A DNA stretch of 64,000 bases from Paenibacillus sp. FSL H7-0326. GTDB taxonomy: Bacteria > Bacillota > Bacilli > Paenibacillales > Paenibacillaceae. Positions 18,919-27,585 of this stretch are shown one piece after another (within the stretch, counting starts at the first letter, position 1; each line of letters starts with the position of its first letter). Below the pieces are notes generated by a model. That model searched no databases and was not told where the DNA came from. It was given only the letters and a program-made list of their open reading frames with translations. The position numbers and the translations under genes are program-made. The stretch is from NCBI RefSeq assembly GCF_001955535.1, contig NZ_MPVN01000003.1:62001-126000 (forward strand). Reading direction: 5' to 3'.

Positions 18919-20060
18919 TGTCCAATATCAATTGGAATCAAAAAGAAAACGAAATGTTATCGTTAATTGAAGAGATCGTCAATATCGAGAGCGGCACTTT
19001 TCTCAAATCAGGCGTTGATCGAGTGGGAACGACCTTAGCTAATCTTTATAAAAATATCGGTTTTCAGGTTGAATCCGACATTCAAGAAGAAAGAGGCAAT
19101 AATCTGGTCATTACCCATCCTGAAGCAAACCAGCCGGAGATTCTCATTATTGCTCATATGGATACGGTATTTCCAGAGGGAACGGTTGCAGAACGCCCTT
19201 TCACAAGAGATGAAAAAAATGCATATGGACCTGGAGTATTCGATATGAAAGCCAGTCAAATCACGACGCTTTATGCGATTAAGCATTTGATCGAGACGGG
19301 TAGCCACAGTTATAAGAACGTTAAGGTAATTCTGAATTCGGATGAAGAAGTAGGTTCCGTTCATTCCCGGCCGTTAATTGAGAAACATGCAAGTTTAAGC
19401 AAGTACGCGCTGATCGTGGAGCCAAGCGATGAGGACGGAACGCTGGTAACCGGCAGAAGAGGGGGAGGCAAATACTACTTGACCGTATCCGGAATTGCCG
19501 CCCATTCGGGAGCTGAGCCTGAAAAAGGCCGTAGTGCAATTGGAGAGTTGGCGCATAAGATTATTAAGCTCCACGCTTTAACAAATGCCGAAGCTGGCAT
19601 CCATGTTAATGTAGGAGTCATTGGCGGAGGTACTTCTAGCAACACAATTGCTCCTCATGCGTTCGCTAACATTGACGTCCGGATGGAAACGCCGGAGCAA
19701 GCAGATGAGCTTGATCGGAGCATTAGGGATATCTGTTCACGAGTGGATATTGAAGGTACATCTTTAGAGCTTAGAGGAGGCATTACGCGACCTCCAATGA
19801 TCAAAAACGAGCTTACGGAGGAATTATTGAATATTATACGTGAGGAAGCAAAGTACCTCGGGGAGGAGCTGAGTGATAAAAAGGTAGGCTCCGGTTCGGA
19901 TGGTAATATCACCTCCTCTGTCGGGATTGCTACAATTGATGCGCTAGGCCCAAGAGGCGGCCATGCTCACAGTAAAGACGAATATTTAGTTATCGAATCA
20001 CTTGTACCTCGGGTTAAGCTCCTTGCTAATGTAATTGATCGACTCAGCAGTCATAAATAA
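18918..20060 (+). CDS. M20-family zinc peptidase, carboxypeptidase G2-like
   Basis: A 380-residue M20 metallopeptidase. Metal and catalytic residues are recognisable: IIAHMDTVFPEG (His-x-Asp), GPGVFDMK (bridging Asp), NSDEEVGS (Glu-Glu), EPSDEDGT, and GPRGGHAHSKDE (C-terminal His). The dimerisation domain includes GRRGGGKYYLTVSGIAAHSG. The gene overlaps the upstream ATPase stop by one base, so peptidase and importer are made together; the likely role is to split the imported conjugate in the cytoplasm. CPG2-type enzymes often release a C-terminal glutamate, but specificity cannot be read here. Confidence 0.88.
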   Translation: MSNINWNQKENEMLSLIEEIVNIESGTFLKSGVDRVGTTLANLYKNIGFQVESDIQEERGNNLVITHPEANQPEILIIAHMDTVFPEGTVAERPFTRDEKNAYGPGVFDMKASQITTLYAIKHLIETGSHSYKNVKVILNSDEEVGSVHSRPLIEKHASLSKYALIVEPSDEDGTLVTGRRGGGKYYLTVSGIAAHSGAEPEKGRSAIGELAHKIIKLHALTNAEAGIHVNVGVIGGGTSSNTIAPHAFANIDVRMETPEQADELDRSIRDICSRVDIEGTSLELRGGITRPPMIKNELTEELLNIIREEAKYLGEELSDKKVGSGSDGNITSSVGIATIDALGPRGGHAHSKDEYLVIESLVPRVKLLANVIDRLSSHK

Positions 20061-20081
20061 AGTTTAAGGGGAAAAGCAGTT

Positions 20082-21032
20082 ATGACAAAAGCATATATTA
20101 TTCACGAGAATGAAAGCTGGATTCTCCCGCTTCGCGAGGCTCTTGAAGAAATGGAAGTGCCCCATGAGTTCTGGCATCTAGATGAGGGCGCGTTGGATTT
20201 AAGTCAGCGTCCGCCACAAGGCATATTCTATAACCGAATGAGTGCTTCCTCACATTCTCGCAATCATCGTTACGCACCTGAATACACCTCAAATGTGCTC
20301 GCCTGGCTAGAGCATCACGGAAGAACCGTGCTGAATACAAGCCGTGCATTAGAGCTTGAAGTCAATAAAGTTAAACAGTACCTAGAGCTTCAAAAGTTTG
20401 GGATTGAGACACCGGCTACCATCGCTGCAGTAGGAAAAAAAGCAATCGTTGAGGCTGCAAACAACTTTCCTTACCGCTCTTTTATCACGAAACATAATCG
20501 GGCAGGAAAGGGGCTCGGCGTTTATTTGTTTGAAAGCATAGACAGCTTGGAGACGTACGTGGACAGCGAAGCTTTTGAGGAATCCATTGATGGGGTAACA
20601 TTGATTCAGCAGTATATTCGGAATGAAGAACATTATATTACCCGCTGTGAATTCATAGACGGTAAGTTCTATTATGCTGTGAGAGTAGATACCTCGGAAG
20701 GATTTCAGTTATGTCCGGCGGATGCTTGTCAAATCGGAGACCAGTATTGTCCGGTTGGCGAAGAAGAGCAGGCCAGGAAAAAATTTGAAGTCATCGATGG
20801 CTTTAATAGTCCATTAATACCTAAGTACGAAGCCTTTCTTGCGCAGAACGGGATCAGCTTTGCAGGCATTGAATTTATAACGGATTCCACGGGTCGAGCC
20901 TACACCTATGACGTTAATACGAACACGAACTATAATCCAGAAGCTGAAAGCCTCGCTGACGTATCCGGTATGAAAGAAATTGCGAGAATCTTATCTGACT
21001 ATTTAAAACGTGAAATTCAATTAGGTTCTTAA
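20082..21032 (+). CDS. RimK-like ATP-grasp ligase
   Basis: A 316-residue ATP-grasp protein. The central domain has FITKHNRAGKGLGVYLF (lysine and glycine-rich loop for ATP), an IQQYIRNEEHYITRCEFIDGKFYYAVRV strand pair, and the Mg-binding end FAGIEFITDSTGRAYTYDVNTNTNYNPE. RimK-type enzymes join amino acids to a carboxylate through an acyl phosphate. Finding one as the last gene of a peptide importer and peptidase operon is unusual: it may modify the imported compound or build the conjugate that the M20 enzyme cleaves. Starts at ATG after AAGGGGAAA. Confidence 0.8.
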   Translation: MTKAYIIHENESWILPLREALEEMEVPHEFWHLDEGALDLSQRPPQGIFYNRMSASSHSRNHRYAPEYTSNVLAWLEHHGRTVLNTSRALELEVNKVKQYLELQKFGIETPATIAAVGKKAIVEAANNFPYRSFITKHNRAGKGLGVYLFESIDSLETYVDSEAFEESIDGVTLIQQYIRNEEHYITRCEFIDGKFYYAVRVDTSEGFQLCPADACQIGDQYCPVGEEEQARKKFEVIDGFNSPLIPKYEAFLAQNGISFAGIEFITDSTGRAYTYDVNTNTNYNPEAESLADVSGMKEIARILSDYLKREIQLGS

Positions 21033-21047
21033 AAAGCACGTTAACCA

Positions 21048-21121
21048 TATCAAACAAATAGCAAAAGACAGAACCATGCATTCGGATTAAGAAGGCATGA
21101 TTTGTCTTTTGTTTATTTGTC
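21048..21121 (+). terminator. Long stem-loop after the ATP-grasp gene
   Basis: An imperfect but extended inverted repeat built around AAAGACA...CCATGC and GCATG...TGTCTTT with flanking A/T-rich arms, between convergent genes. It probably ends both the importer operon and the serine hydrolase gene. Confidence 0.6.
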
Positions 21122-21151
21122 CTTGGACTTTTTTTGCTGAAGATATCTATA

Positions 21152-22180
21152 TTACTTAAATTTGAATTCTTGTTCGATTTCGTTAATGACTTGAAATGCG
21201 CCATCCGAACGATTGGAACATACAACTGCAAGCAGTGAATGATCAGGATAGAAGAGTGCACGAAAGTTTACTCCCGGATCATACCCCATAAGTACATACT
21301 TCTCAATTTGCTGCGTATCCTTATGCTGTGTGATCCATAGGCCATATCCATACGCCAAGTCCTCACTCACCTGTACATGTGGAGTTAGAAGCAGATCTGT
21401 AAGCTCCGCAGACAGTAGTCTTCCTCCGATCAACGCATCCCACAGCTTCATCATGTCACCCACTGTCACATAGGCACCTCCGTCAGACCCTCCTCTTGCC
21501 GGAAGCGAATAGATGTTAGTACGATAGCCATTTTCCGTCTGGATGTAGCCAAGCGCTGTCCGTTCAGGCAAGTGATCCATTTCAAAATAACCTGAGTCAG
21601 TCATTCCTGCCTTCGTAAAAATATGCTCTTCTACGTATTCCTGAAAAGTCATTTGGCTTACCTGCTCTACCATTAGCCCGAGCAAAATATAACCAGCATT
21701 ATTATAATGAAATTTACTGCCAGCAGGATGCTTCATAGGCTCATTCTGGAACAAGGGGAGGAAATCCTCCAGACGACGGATATGATACATAGGTCGTTGA
21801 ACCCACAGTTCCTCAAAGTCATCCATTACGTCTTCATCAAAATAGTCTGGGACACCTGAAGTATGCGTTAGTAATTGTTGAACGGTAATATCTGGATCGA
21901 AATATGGAAAGGAATAGGCGCTGAGACATTCTTCAATTGTTGTAGTGAAAGCGAGTTTCTTCTGCTCAACAAGCTGGCAGATCGCTATCGCAGTGAACAA
22001 CTTACAACCTGAAGCAATTCCGAAGCGAGTATTCTCTTGGTTTAGAATATGCTCTGAACGGTTTGCGTAACCGTGGCTGAGCTTCAGCACTTCAGCGCCG
22101 TTAGATTTTACGTAAATGCTTCCCGAAAAATGATACTGTTCCATAAGTCCCTGAATTCGTTCCTGCAGCTTGGTGTTCAT
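21152..22180 (-). CDS. Serine beta-lactamase-like hydrolase (class C / AmpH type)
   Basis: A 342-residue beta-lactamase-family serine hydrolase. The nucleophile motif SGCK (S-x-x-K) lies near residue 57-60 and the second motif is YNNAG (Tyr-x-Asn). No signal peptide is present, so it is probably cytoplasmic and more likely an esterase or D-amino peptidase than a resistance enzyme. The start at 22180 is preferred because GGAG is nine bases upstream; an ATG at 22189 touches that site directly. It stands alone between the LysR-linked operon and the AraC gene. Confidence 0.8.
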   Translation of the reverse strand: MNTKLQERIQGLMEQYHFSGSIYVKSNGAEVLKLSHGYANRSEHILNQENTRFGIASGCKLFTAIAICQLVEQKKLAFTTTIEECLSAYSFPYFDPDITVQQLLTHTSGVPDYFDEDVMDDFEELWVQRPMYHIRRLEDFLPLFQNEPMKHPAGSKFHYNNAGYILLGLMVEQVSQMTFQEYVEEHIFTKAGMTDSGYFEMDHLPERTALGYIQTENGYRTNIYSLPARGGSDGGAYVTVGDMMKLWDALIGGRLLSAELTDLLLTPHVQVSEDLAYGYGLWITQHKDTQQIEKYVLMGYDPGVNFRALFYPDHSLLAVVCSNRSDGAFQVINEIEQEFKFK

Positions 22181-22323
22181 TTCATTCATCTCCAGACTAT
22201 CAAAGTATATAATTCATGTTAGCATGGTGAATGACCGCGAGTGTGGTGGTAAATGCCTATAATGGTTCTTTACAACATCTGATGCTAGCACATCTAATTT
22301 ATACAGGGGCTGTTTGCGCTGCT

Positions 22324-23202
22324 TTATCCATTCATCGGTTTAGAATATTGTCTGCGATACTTTAGCGGCGAGAGTCTATTTTTCTTCTTAAAGCATCGAG
22401 TAAAGTAGCTCACCTGAGAGAATCCAACTTCCTCGGTAATACGCTGAATTGACCAATCTGTCTGGAGCAGCAAGATCCTTCCTTGCTCCAATCGGTACAA
22501 CATTAGATATTCCAGTGGAGTACAATGAAAGGCAGACTTCATGCAACGGGCCAAGTAGTTCTCATGTACATGAAAATAATGTGAAAGATCCGCGTTGGTA
22601 ATGGGATGCTTGTAATTTTGCTTCAAATAAATTTCAATCTGCTCTGCCAGCTGAATAGGACTATTCTTGTAATATTGATCGTATTCGAGACTTTGAAATA
22701 TCCTGCCAAAGGTCTGCTGGGACTCCCACAAGGCAAGCTTCCTCGGCTTAAGTGTAGAGGACAGCAATAAATCCAGTGAAGCAAACAGCTCATTAGGATT
22801 CAATGCAGTCTGGAATTTGGGCAGATGAATGGTTGTATGTTCTGAATGAAAATGTAAGGTTGGAACCGGAGACTTCGGCGTAATTAGAGCAGGCTCCTCT
22901 TGGCTGCACCAGGTGCTGTTTGTTTGAAAATGAAACCAATAAAAAGTGGTATCCACTTCGCAGGCTTCAATTGGAAAATGATGTTTGTCCGGCTCCAGAA
23001 TAAGAATTGAATTCGCTGTTAACTTCCATTTCTGCTCTTCCTCACCAATATGAAGCATGCCCTCCTTCACAATAATGACGTCAAAATACCCTAATTTAAA
23101 TCGGTTTGGATGCAAATCCCCCTTCGAATATTTCGTAATATTACCCTCAATAAAATAAGGCATTGGAGGTACTAAAAAAGACAAATAGGATGAATCGCTC
23201 AT
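22324..23202 (-). CDS. AraC-family transcriptional regulator
   Basis: A 292-residue regulator with an N-terminal cupin-like sensing domain (residues about 20-90) and a C-terminal double helix-turn-helix of the AraC type; the second half contains WSIQRITEEVGFSQVSYFTRCFKKKNRLSPLKYRRQY. It is divergent from the GH127 arabinofuranosidase operon, with 217 bp between starts, and probably activates it in response to an arabinose-containing sugar. AGGAGGAGGC precedes the ATG. Confidence 0.9.
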   Translation of the reverse strand: MSDSSYLSFLVPPMPYFIEGNITKYSKGDLHPNRFKLGYFDVIIVKEGMLHIGEEEQKWKLTANSILILEPDKHHFPIEACEVDTTFYWFHFQTNSTWCSQEEPALITPKSPVPTLHFHSEHTTIHLPKFQTALNPNELFASLDLLLSSTLKPRKLALWESQQTFGRIFQSLEYDQYYKNSPIQLAEQIEIYLKQNYKHPITNADLSHYFHVHENYLARCMKSAFHCTPLEYLMLYRLEQGRILLLQTDWSIQRITEEVGFSQVSYFTRCFKKKNRLSPLKYRRQYSKPMNG

Positions 23203-23333
23203 GATGTTAATGCCTCCTCCTTTGACTGTGCTGATTCAACATGAAGTGTGAAATCGTACAACTATTAGTTGGATATCCTGATTTTTTTGATTGAAAGTGA
23301 TTGCTACAATGAAGCTGTAAAACAATAAATCGG

Positions 23334-23345
23334 GTTAGCGCTAAC
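23334..23345. promoter_or_regulatory. Perfect palindrome GTTAGCGCTAAC upstream of GH127 gene
   Basis: A 12-bp perfect palindrome with a central CG, the form expected of LacI/GalR-family operators. It lies about 75 bp upstream of the arabinofuranosidase start. No LacI gene is in the window, so the regulator would act from elsewhere. Confidence 0.45.
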
Positions 23346-23381
23346 GGTTTTATATTTACTTTACTCCTATTATAACAACAT

Positions 23382-23395
23382 TGAAAGCGTTACTA
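23382..23395 (+). promoter_or_regulatory. Candidate CcpA cre site
   Basis: TGAAAGCGTTACTA matches the catabolite-responsive element pattern TGNAANCGNWNNCW at all but one position. It sits between the likely promoter and the ribosome site of the GH127 gene, a position where CcpA would block elongation. Confidence 0.5.
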
Positions 23396-23419
23396 CTTAT
23401 GAAGGAGGATTTTTGTCCT

Positions 23420-25363
23420 ATGCATATTGCTAGAAGTACCAAGTGTGTCGCTGTTCAGGATACATTTTGGAAAAAGTACAAAAAGATTGTGGCTGAAGAA
23501 GTCATTCCTTACCAATGGAAAGCACTGAATGATGTACTTCCGGATACAGAGCCGAGCCATGCTATTGAGAATTTCAAGATTGCTGCTGGGGAATCGACTG
23601 GTGAACATTACGGTACCGTATTTCAGGATAGTGATGTAGCGAAATGGCTGGAAACCGTCGCGTATAGTTTAAGAGACTTCCCCGACATTAAATTAGAGCA
23701 AAATGCGGATGAGGTCATTGCACTCCTTGGAAGGGCTCAAGCGGAAGATGGATATTTGAACACATATTACTTGCTGAAAGAACCTAATAATCGCTGGACG
23801 AATCTAAGAGATAATCACGAGCTGTACTGTGCAGGACACTTCATTGAGGCAGCTGTTGCTTATTATGAAACTACCGGTAAATCAGAACTGCTTCAGATTA
23901 TGGAGAGGTATGTGGCCTTAATTGATGAAGTGTTTGGACCGGAGGAAGGCAAGCTTCACGGTTACGATGGTCATGAAGAAATTGAATTGGCATTAGTGAA
24001 GCTGTATGAAGTAACAGATAATAGGAAGTACTTAAGACTGGCCCAATATTTTATAGATCAGCGTGGCCAGCGGCCGGTTTATTTTGAGGAAGAAAAAGAA
24101 AAGCGAAAACAAATCAATACAGCTCCAACCTGGAATGATGAGGAGAATGTCAACTTTGGCCTTGGCTTTGAATATCAGCAGGCACATCAGCCTGTGAGAG
24201 AACAACAGGAAGCTGTGGGACATGCAGTTAGAGCGATGTATTTGAATATTGCGATGGCAGATCTTGCAGCCAAGACAGGGGATGTGAACCTCTTTGAGAC
24301 CTGTGAGACACTCTGGGATGATGTGACAGCCCACAAGATGTACATTACAGCAGGTATCGGTTCTTCCGTTAACGGAGAAGCATTCACATGCAATCATGAT
24401 CTTCCGAATGACAGCATGTATTGTGAGACGTGTGCATCCGTAGGACTCGCATTCTGGGCAAACCGGATGCTGCGATTAGACCCGAATCGGAAATATGCAG
24501 ATGTACTTGAACGCGCTTTATATAATGGCACCTTAAGCGGTATGGATTTGGATGGTAAGCGTTTCTTCTATGTCAATCCACTTGAGGTGAATCCCTTCCA
24601 AGGCGCACGAAAGGATCAAGAGCATGTCAAGACTGAACGGCAAAAATGGTTCTTCTGTGCCTGTTGCCCTCCCAACTTGGCGAGGATGATCGCTTCGGTC
24701 GAAGACCTGATCTATACCCAGACCGAGAACACGATATACACCCATTTATATATCGCAAGCCAAGTACAAACCACGCTGAATGGTCAGGAGATCGGCATTA
24801 CTCAAACCCATGAATATCCTTGGGATTCTCGTATTAACTTAACGATTCAAACAGAAGAACCTGCTGAATTTACAATTGCCCTTCGAATACCGGATTGGTG
24901 TAAACAAGCAGTTCTCTCTGTTAATGGAGAAGTTATCTCTTTGGAAGACTTGGATAAGGGTTATGCAAAACATCGTCGTGTATGGAACGATGGGGATATC
25001 ATTTCACTTATATTGTCCATGCCTGTTGAACGGGTTAGAAGCCATCCGCTGGTATCTATGAATCAGGGACAAATTGCTCTACAGCGAGGTCCTGTCGTCT
25101 ACTGTATTGAAGAGTGTGATAATGGGGGAGGTCTTGCGGCTCTAAGGCTGCCACGAAATGCTTCATTAGAAGATCAATTTATTCCCGATTTGCTGGGAGG
25201 GATTGTCCGAATTCAATCGGAGGGTTATCGAATCGGTGAACCACAGTCCCTTTATTATACAGGGGAGCCAGAGCATGTTCCTCATACGATTACAGCTATA
25301 CCATATTATGCGTGGTGCAATCGTCAGAAGGGTGAAATGCGCGTTTGGATTTACGAAGATTAG
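23420..25363 (+). CDS. GH127 beta-L-arabinofuranosidase
   Basis: A 647-residue glycoside hydrolase of family 127, about the size of Bifidobacterium HypBA1 (658). The zinc and catalytic residues of that enzyme are matched: a Glu and Cys in YCETCASVG and the cysteine set in FFCACCPPN, one of which is the nucleophile. It releases beta-L-arabinofuranose from plant hydroxyproline-linked or other arabino-oligosaccharides. No signal peptide is seen, so it acts on imported sugars, in line with the transporter gene 83 bp downstream. AAGGAGGA precedes the ATG at 23420; earlier in-frame starts overlap that site. Confidence 0.9.
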   Translation: MHIARSTKCVAVQDTFWKKYKKIVAEEVIPYQWKALNDVLPDTEPSHAIENFKIAAGESTGEHYGTVFQDSDVAKWLETVAYSLRDFPDIKLEQNADEVIALLGRAQAEDGYLNTYYLLKEPNNRWTNLRDNHELYCAGHFIEAAVAYYETTGKSELLQIMERYVALIDEVFGPEEGKLHGYDGHEEIELALVKLYEVTDNRKYLRLAQYFIDQRGQRPVYFEEEKEKRKQINTAPTWNDEENVNFGLGFEYQQAHQPVREQQEAVGHAVRAMYLNIAMADLAAKTGDVNLFETCETLWDDVTAHKMYITAGIGSSVNGEAFTCNHDLPNDSMYCETCASVGLAFWANRMLRLDPNRKYADVLERALYNGTLSGMDLDGKRFFYVNPLEVNPFQGARKDQEHVKTERQKWFFCACCPPNLARMIASVEDLIYTQTENTIYTHLYIASQVQTTLNGQEIGITQTHEYPWDSRINLTIQTEEPAEFTIALRIPDWCKQAVLSVNGEVISLEDLDKGYAKHRRVWNDGDIISLILSMPVERVRSHPLVSMNQGQIALQRGPVVYCIEECDNGGGLAALRLPRNASLEDQFIPDLLGGIVRIQSEGYRIGEPQSLYYTGEPEHVPHTITAIPYYAWCNRQKGEMRVWIYED

Positions 25364-25380
25364 GATATATCCGATCTATG

Positions 25381-25402
25381 GCGAGGATCTTGTGATCCTC
25401 GC
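25381..25402 (+). other. Intercistronic hairpin without T tract
   Basis: GCGAGGATC-TTGT-GATCCTCGC, a perfect 9-bp stem between the GH127 gene and the transporter gene. With no T tract it more likely stabilises or processes the mRNA than terminates it. Confidence 0.45.
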
Positions 25403-25446
25403 GTACGTTATCGATCGCCAGTAATTAATTTTGAGGTGAGGTCATC

Positions 25447-26793
25447 ATGAGTAAACAAAATGAAGCACATGGTTCGGTACCCTTGCATCGCAAGTTAAGT
25501 TACTCCTTGACAGATACCGCGGGTAATCTGCTGTACTGTGTTATCTCCAGCTATTTATTGTACTTTTATACAGATGTATTTGGGCTCTCCATCGGCGTTG
25601 CCGGTACCCTATTGCTTGTAACCCGTATCCTTGACGCCATTGATGCTCCCATGTGGGGGATTCTAATTGATAGAACCAAATCGAAGTATGGACAGAGCCG
25701 GCCTTATTTCTTGTGGCTGTGTATACCCTTCGCTGTGTTTATGGTGTTAACCTTCACTACACCGGATTTGAGCGAGACTGGGAAAATTATATATGCCTGC
25801 GTAACCTATATTATTGCCGGTGTCCTCTACACAGGAATCAGTACGCCGATCACTTCTATATTACCTAACTTGTCAACAAACTCTGATGAGCGGGTTATAC
25901 TCAACTCGTTCCGGATGGTAGGTGGAAATGTTGGATTCTTCATAGCGACCACATTTACATTGCCGCTCGTTGCTTTTTTTGGACAGGGTAATGATCAGAG
26001 AGGTTTCTCATTGACGGTAGCCTTGTTCGGTGTACTGGCAGTTATTATGTTCCTCGTTGCCTTTGCTGATTTGCGAGAGGTATCTGCTGTGAAGACGAAG
26101 CCGATACCAATTCGTAAAAGCTTCGGTGCGATCAAGAGAAACTGGCCGTGGATGCTCGTTGTCGCTGCCAATCTATGCTACTGGATTGGACTGAATGTAA
26201 GGTCCTCCACCGTAATCTATTACTTTGAATATAATCTGGGCAGTAAGGATCTTGTTCCGCTTATTAATGGTTTAACTTCATTGCAGTTAATATCCATGGT
26301 ACTAATCCCATTCTGTGTGAAGAAGCTCAGCAAGAATACAGTCATGATTGTTGGTCTTGTGCTGGCGGCTCTTGGTCAGGTTATGATTCTGATGGGAAGT
26401 ACGAATCTAACCGTCATTATTATCGGCTGGATTATCGGTGCGCTGGGTTCCGGATTTGCCTGCTCACTTCCGTTTGCGATGCTGTCAGATACTGTGGATT
26501 ATGGAGAATGGAAGAATGGAATTCGTGCAAGTGGTTTCTTGACTTCAATTGGAAGCGCCTTCTGTATTAAAGCAGGCAGCGGTATCGGTGGCTCGGTACC
26601 CGCTTGGATTATGGGCAGTATGGGTTATGTTGCTGGTCAATCACAGACCGCCTCCGCTTTGTCCGGAATCCAGTTCAGCTTCATATGGCTGCCGTTTATC
26701 GTGTTCTTGATCGGGACCATTCCTATGTTCTTCTATAAGAAATTTGAACGAAATGAACATCGGATTCAAGGTGAATTAGCTGCTAGAAGATAG
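25447..26793 (+). CDS. GPH-family glycoside:cation symporter (MelB/XynB-like)
   Basis: A 448-residue secondary sugar transporter of the glycoside-pentoside-hexuronide family with about 12 membrane segments. The conserved loop ILDAIDAPMWGILIDRTKSKYGQSRPYF, with the DAxxxPxxGxxxDR pattern, lies between segments 2 and 3, and FAMLSDTVDYGEWKNGIR is the second family signature. It is cotranscribed with the GH127 enzyme and probably imports the arabino-oligosaccharide with a cation. A GAGGTGAGG ribosome site precedes the ATG. Confidence 0.9.
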   Translation: MSKQNEAHGSVPLHRKLSYSLTDTAGNLLYCVISSYLLYFYTDVFGLSIGVAGTLLLVTRILDAIDAPMWGILIDRTKSKYGQSRPYFLWLCIPFAVFMVLTFTTPDLSETGKIIYACVTYIIAGVLYTGISTPITSILPNLSTNSDERVILNSFRMVGGNVGFFIATTFTLPLVAFFGQGNDQRGFSLTVALFGVLAVIMFLVAFADLREVSAVKTKPIPIRKSFGAIKRNWPWMLVVAANLCYWIGLNVRSSTVIYYFEYNLGSKDLVPLINGLTSLQLISMVLIPFCVKKLSKNTVMIVGLVLAALGQVMILMGSTNLTVIIIGWIIGALGSGFACSLPFAMLSDTVDYGEWKNGIRASGFLTSIGSAFCIKAGSGIGGSVPAWIMGSMGYVAGQSQTASALSGIQFSFIWLPFIVFLIGTIPMFFYKKFERNEHRIQGELAARR

Positions 26794-26847
26794 TTATCGT
26801 CTAATGTGATTACTGTAGTCAGCAATACAGAACTTAAATAATTATAG

Positions 26848-26891
26848 ACAAGCAAGGCAAGCTCAAACTTACATGAGCTTGCCTTGCTTGT
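26848..26891. terminator. Intrinsic terminator between transporter and tetR
   Basis: An 18-bp near-perfect stem, ACAAGCAAGGCAAGCTCA with TGAGCTTGCCTTGCTTGT, and an 8-nt loop, between convergent genes. The T tract is short on either side. Confidence 0.75.
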
Positions 26892-26952
26892 TTAATGCTT
26901 TATTTTTCCCCTAACATTTCATTCAAACATCATGTCACCGACTCAATACTCC

Positions 26953-27585
26953 CTATGATCTTAAGTACTGAAGAATCATGCTCACAAATTGTTCTGGCAT
27001 TTGTTGATTTTGATATGAGTCTGCTGCTTTGATTGGTGTAATGCTTAGTTTTTGAAGGAGTCCCATCATGGAAGTGAATATAAATGGTGCCGTACTGATA
27101 GGATCAATATCCGCTTTTAACGAACCGTCGCGTATTCCTGATATCAAGGCATCGGATAAGAAATGCTGCTCTTTGTTCTTGTGAATGAACTCCGCATAGC
27201 GTTGCTTCAGTTCCTGGTTGGAATTATAGGATTCATAATGAAGATCGAACAACAGAATGAATTTGATGTATTCTGGATGAACTCTGGCGTACTCAATCCA
27301 CAGATTCAGAATCGATTCTAGCTGCATTAGACCGTTCATTTCAGGGGTAGCCTCTCGCATTATAAATTCAGTCATCGCCTGCAATATTTCCATTTGAATT
27401 TCAAATATCAAATCATCCATTGAAGGGAAATGCTTATAGAAGGTAACTCGGCTGACACCTGCGGATTTACATATATCATGAATTTTGACACTTAAGAAGC
27501 TGTTCTCCATAAACAGCTGTTTGCTAGCTGCGATTAGTTCTTCACGGTTTTTGTTTTTTACAGTTTGCTGCCAGTTTTCGTTCAT
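26953..27585 (-). CDS. TetR-family transcriptional regulator
   Basis: A 210-residue TetR regulator with the N-terminal helix-turn-helix KIHDICKSAGVSRVTFYKHFP (residues about 34-54) and an all-helical ligand domain. Its start overlaps the end of the MFS exporter gene by four bases (ATGA type), so the two are cotranscribed from the promoter at about 28800-28870, where two palindromes with TGTAAA halves lie. It probably represses the exporter operon including itself. Confidence 0.88.
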   Translation of the reverse strand: MNENWQQTVKNKNREELIAASKQLFMENSFLSVKIHDICKSAGVSRVTFYKHFPSMDDLIFEIQMEILQAMTEFIMREATPEMNGLMQLESILNLWIEYARVHPEYIKFILLFDLHYESYNSNQELKQRYAEFIHKNKEQHFLSDALISGIRDGSLKADIDPISTAPFIFTSMMGLLQKLSITPIKAADSYQNQQMPEQFVSMILQYLRS

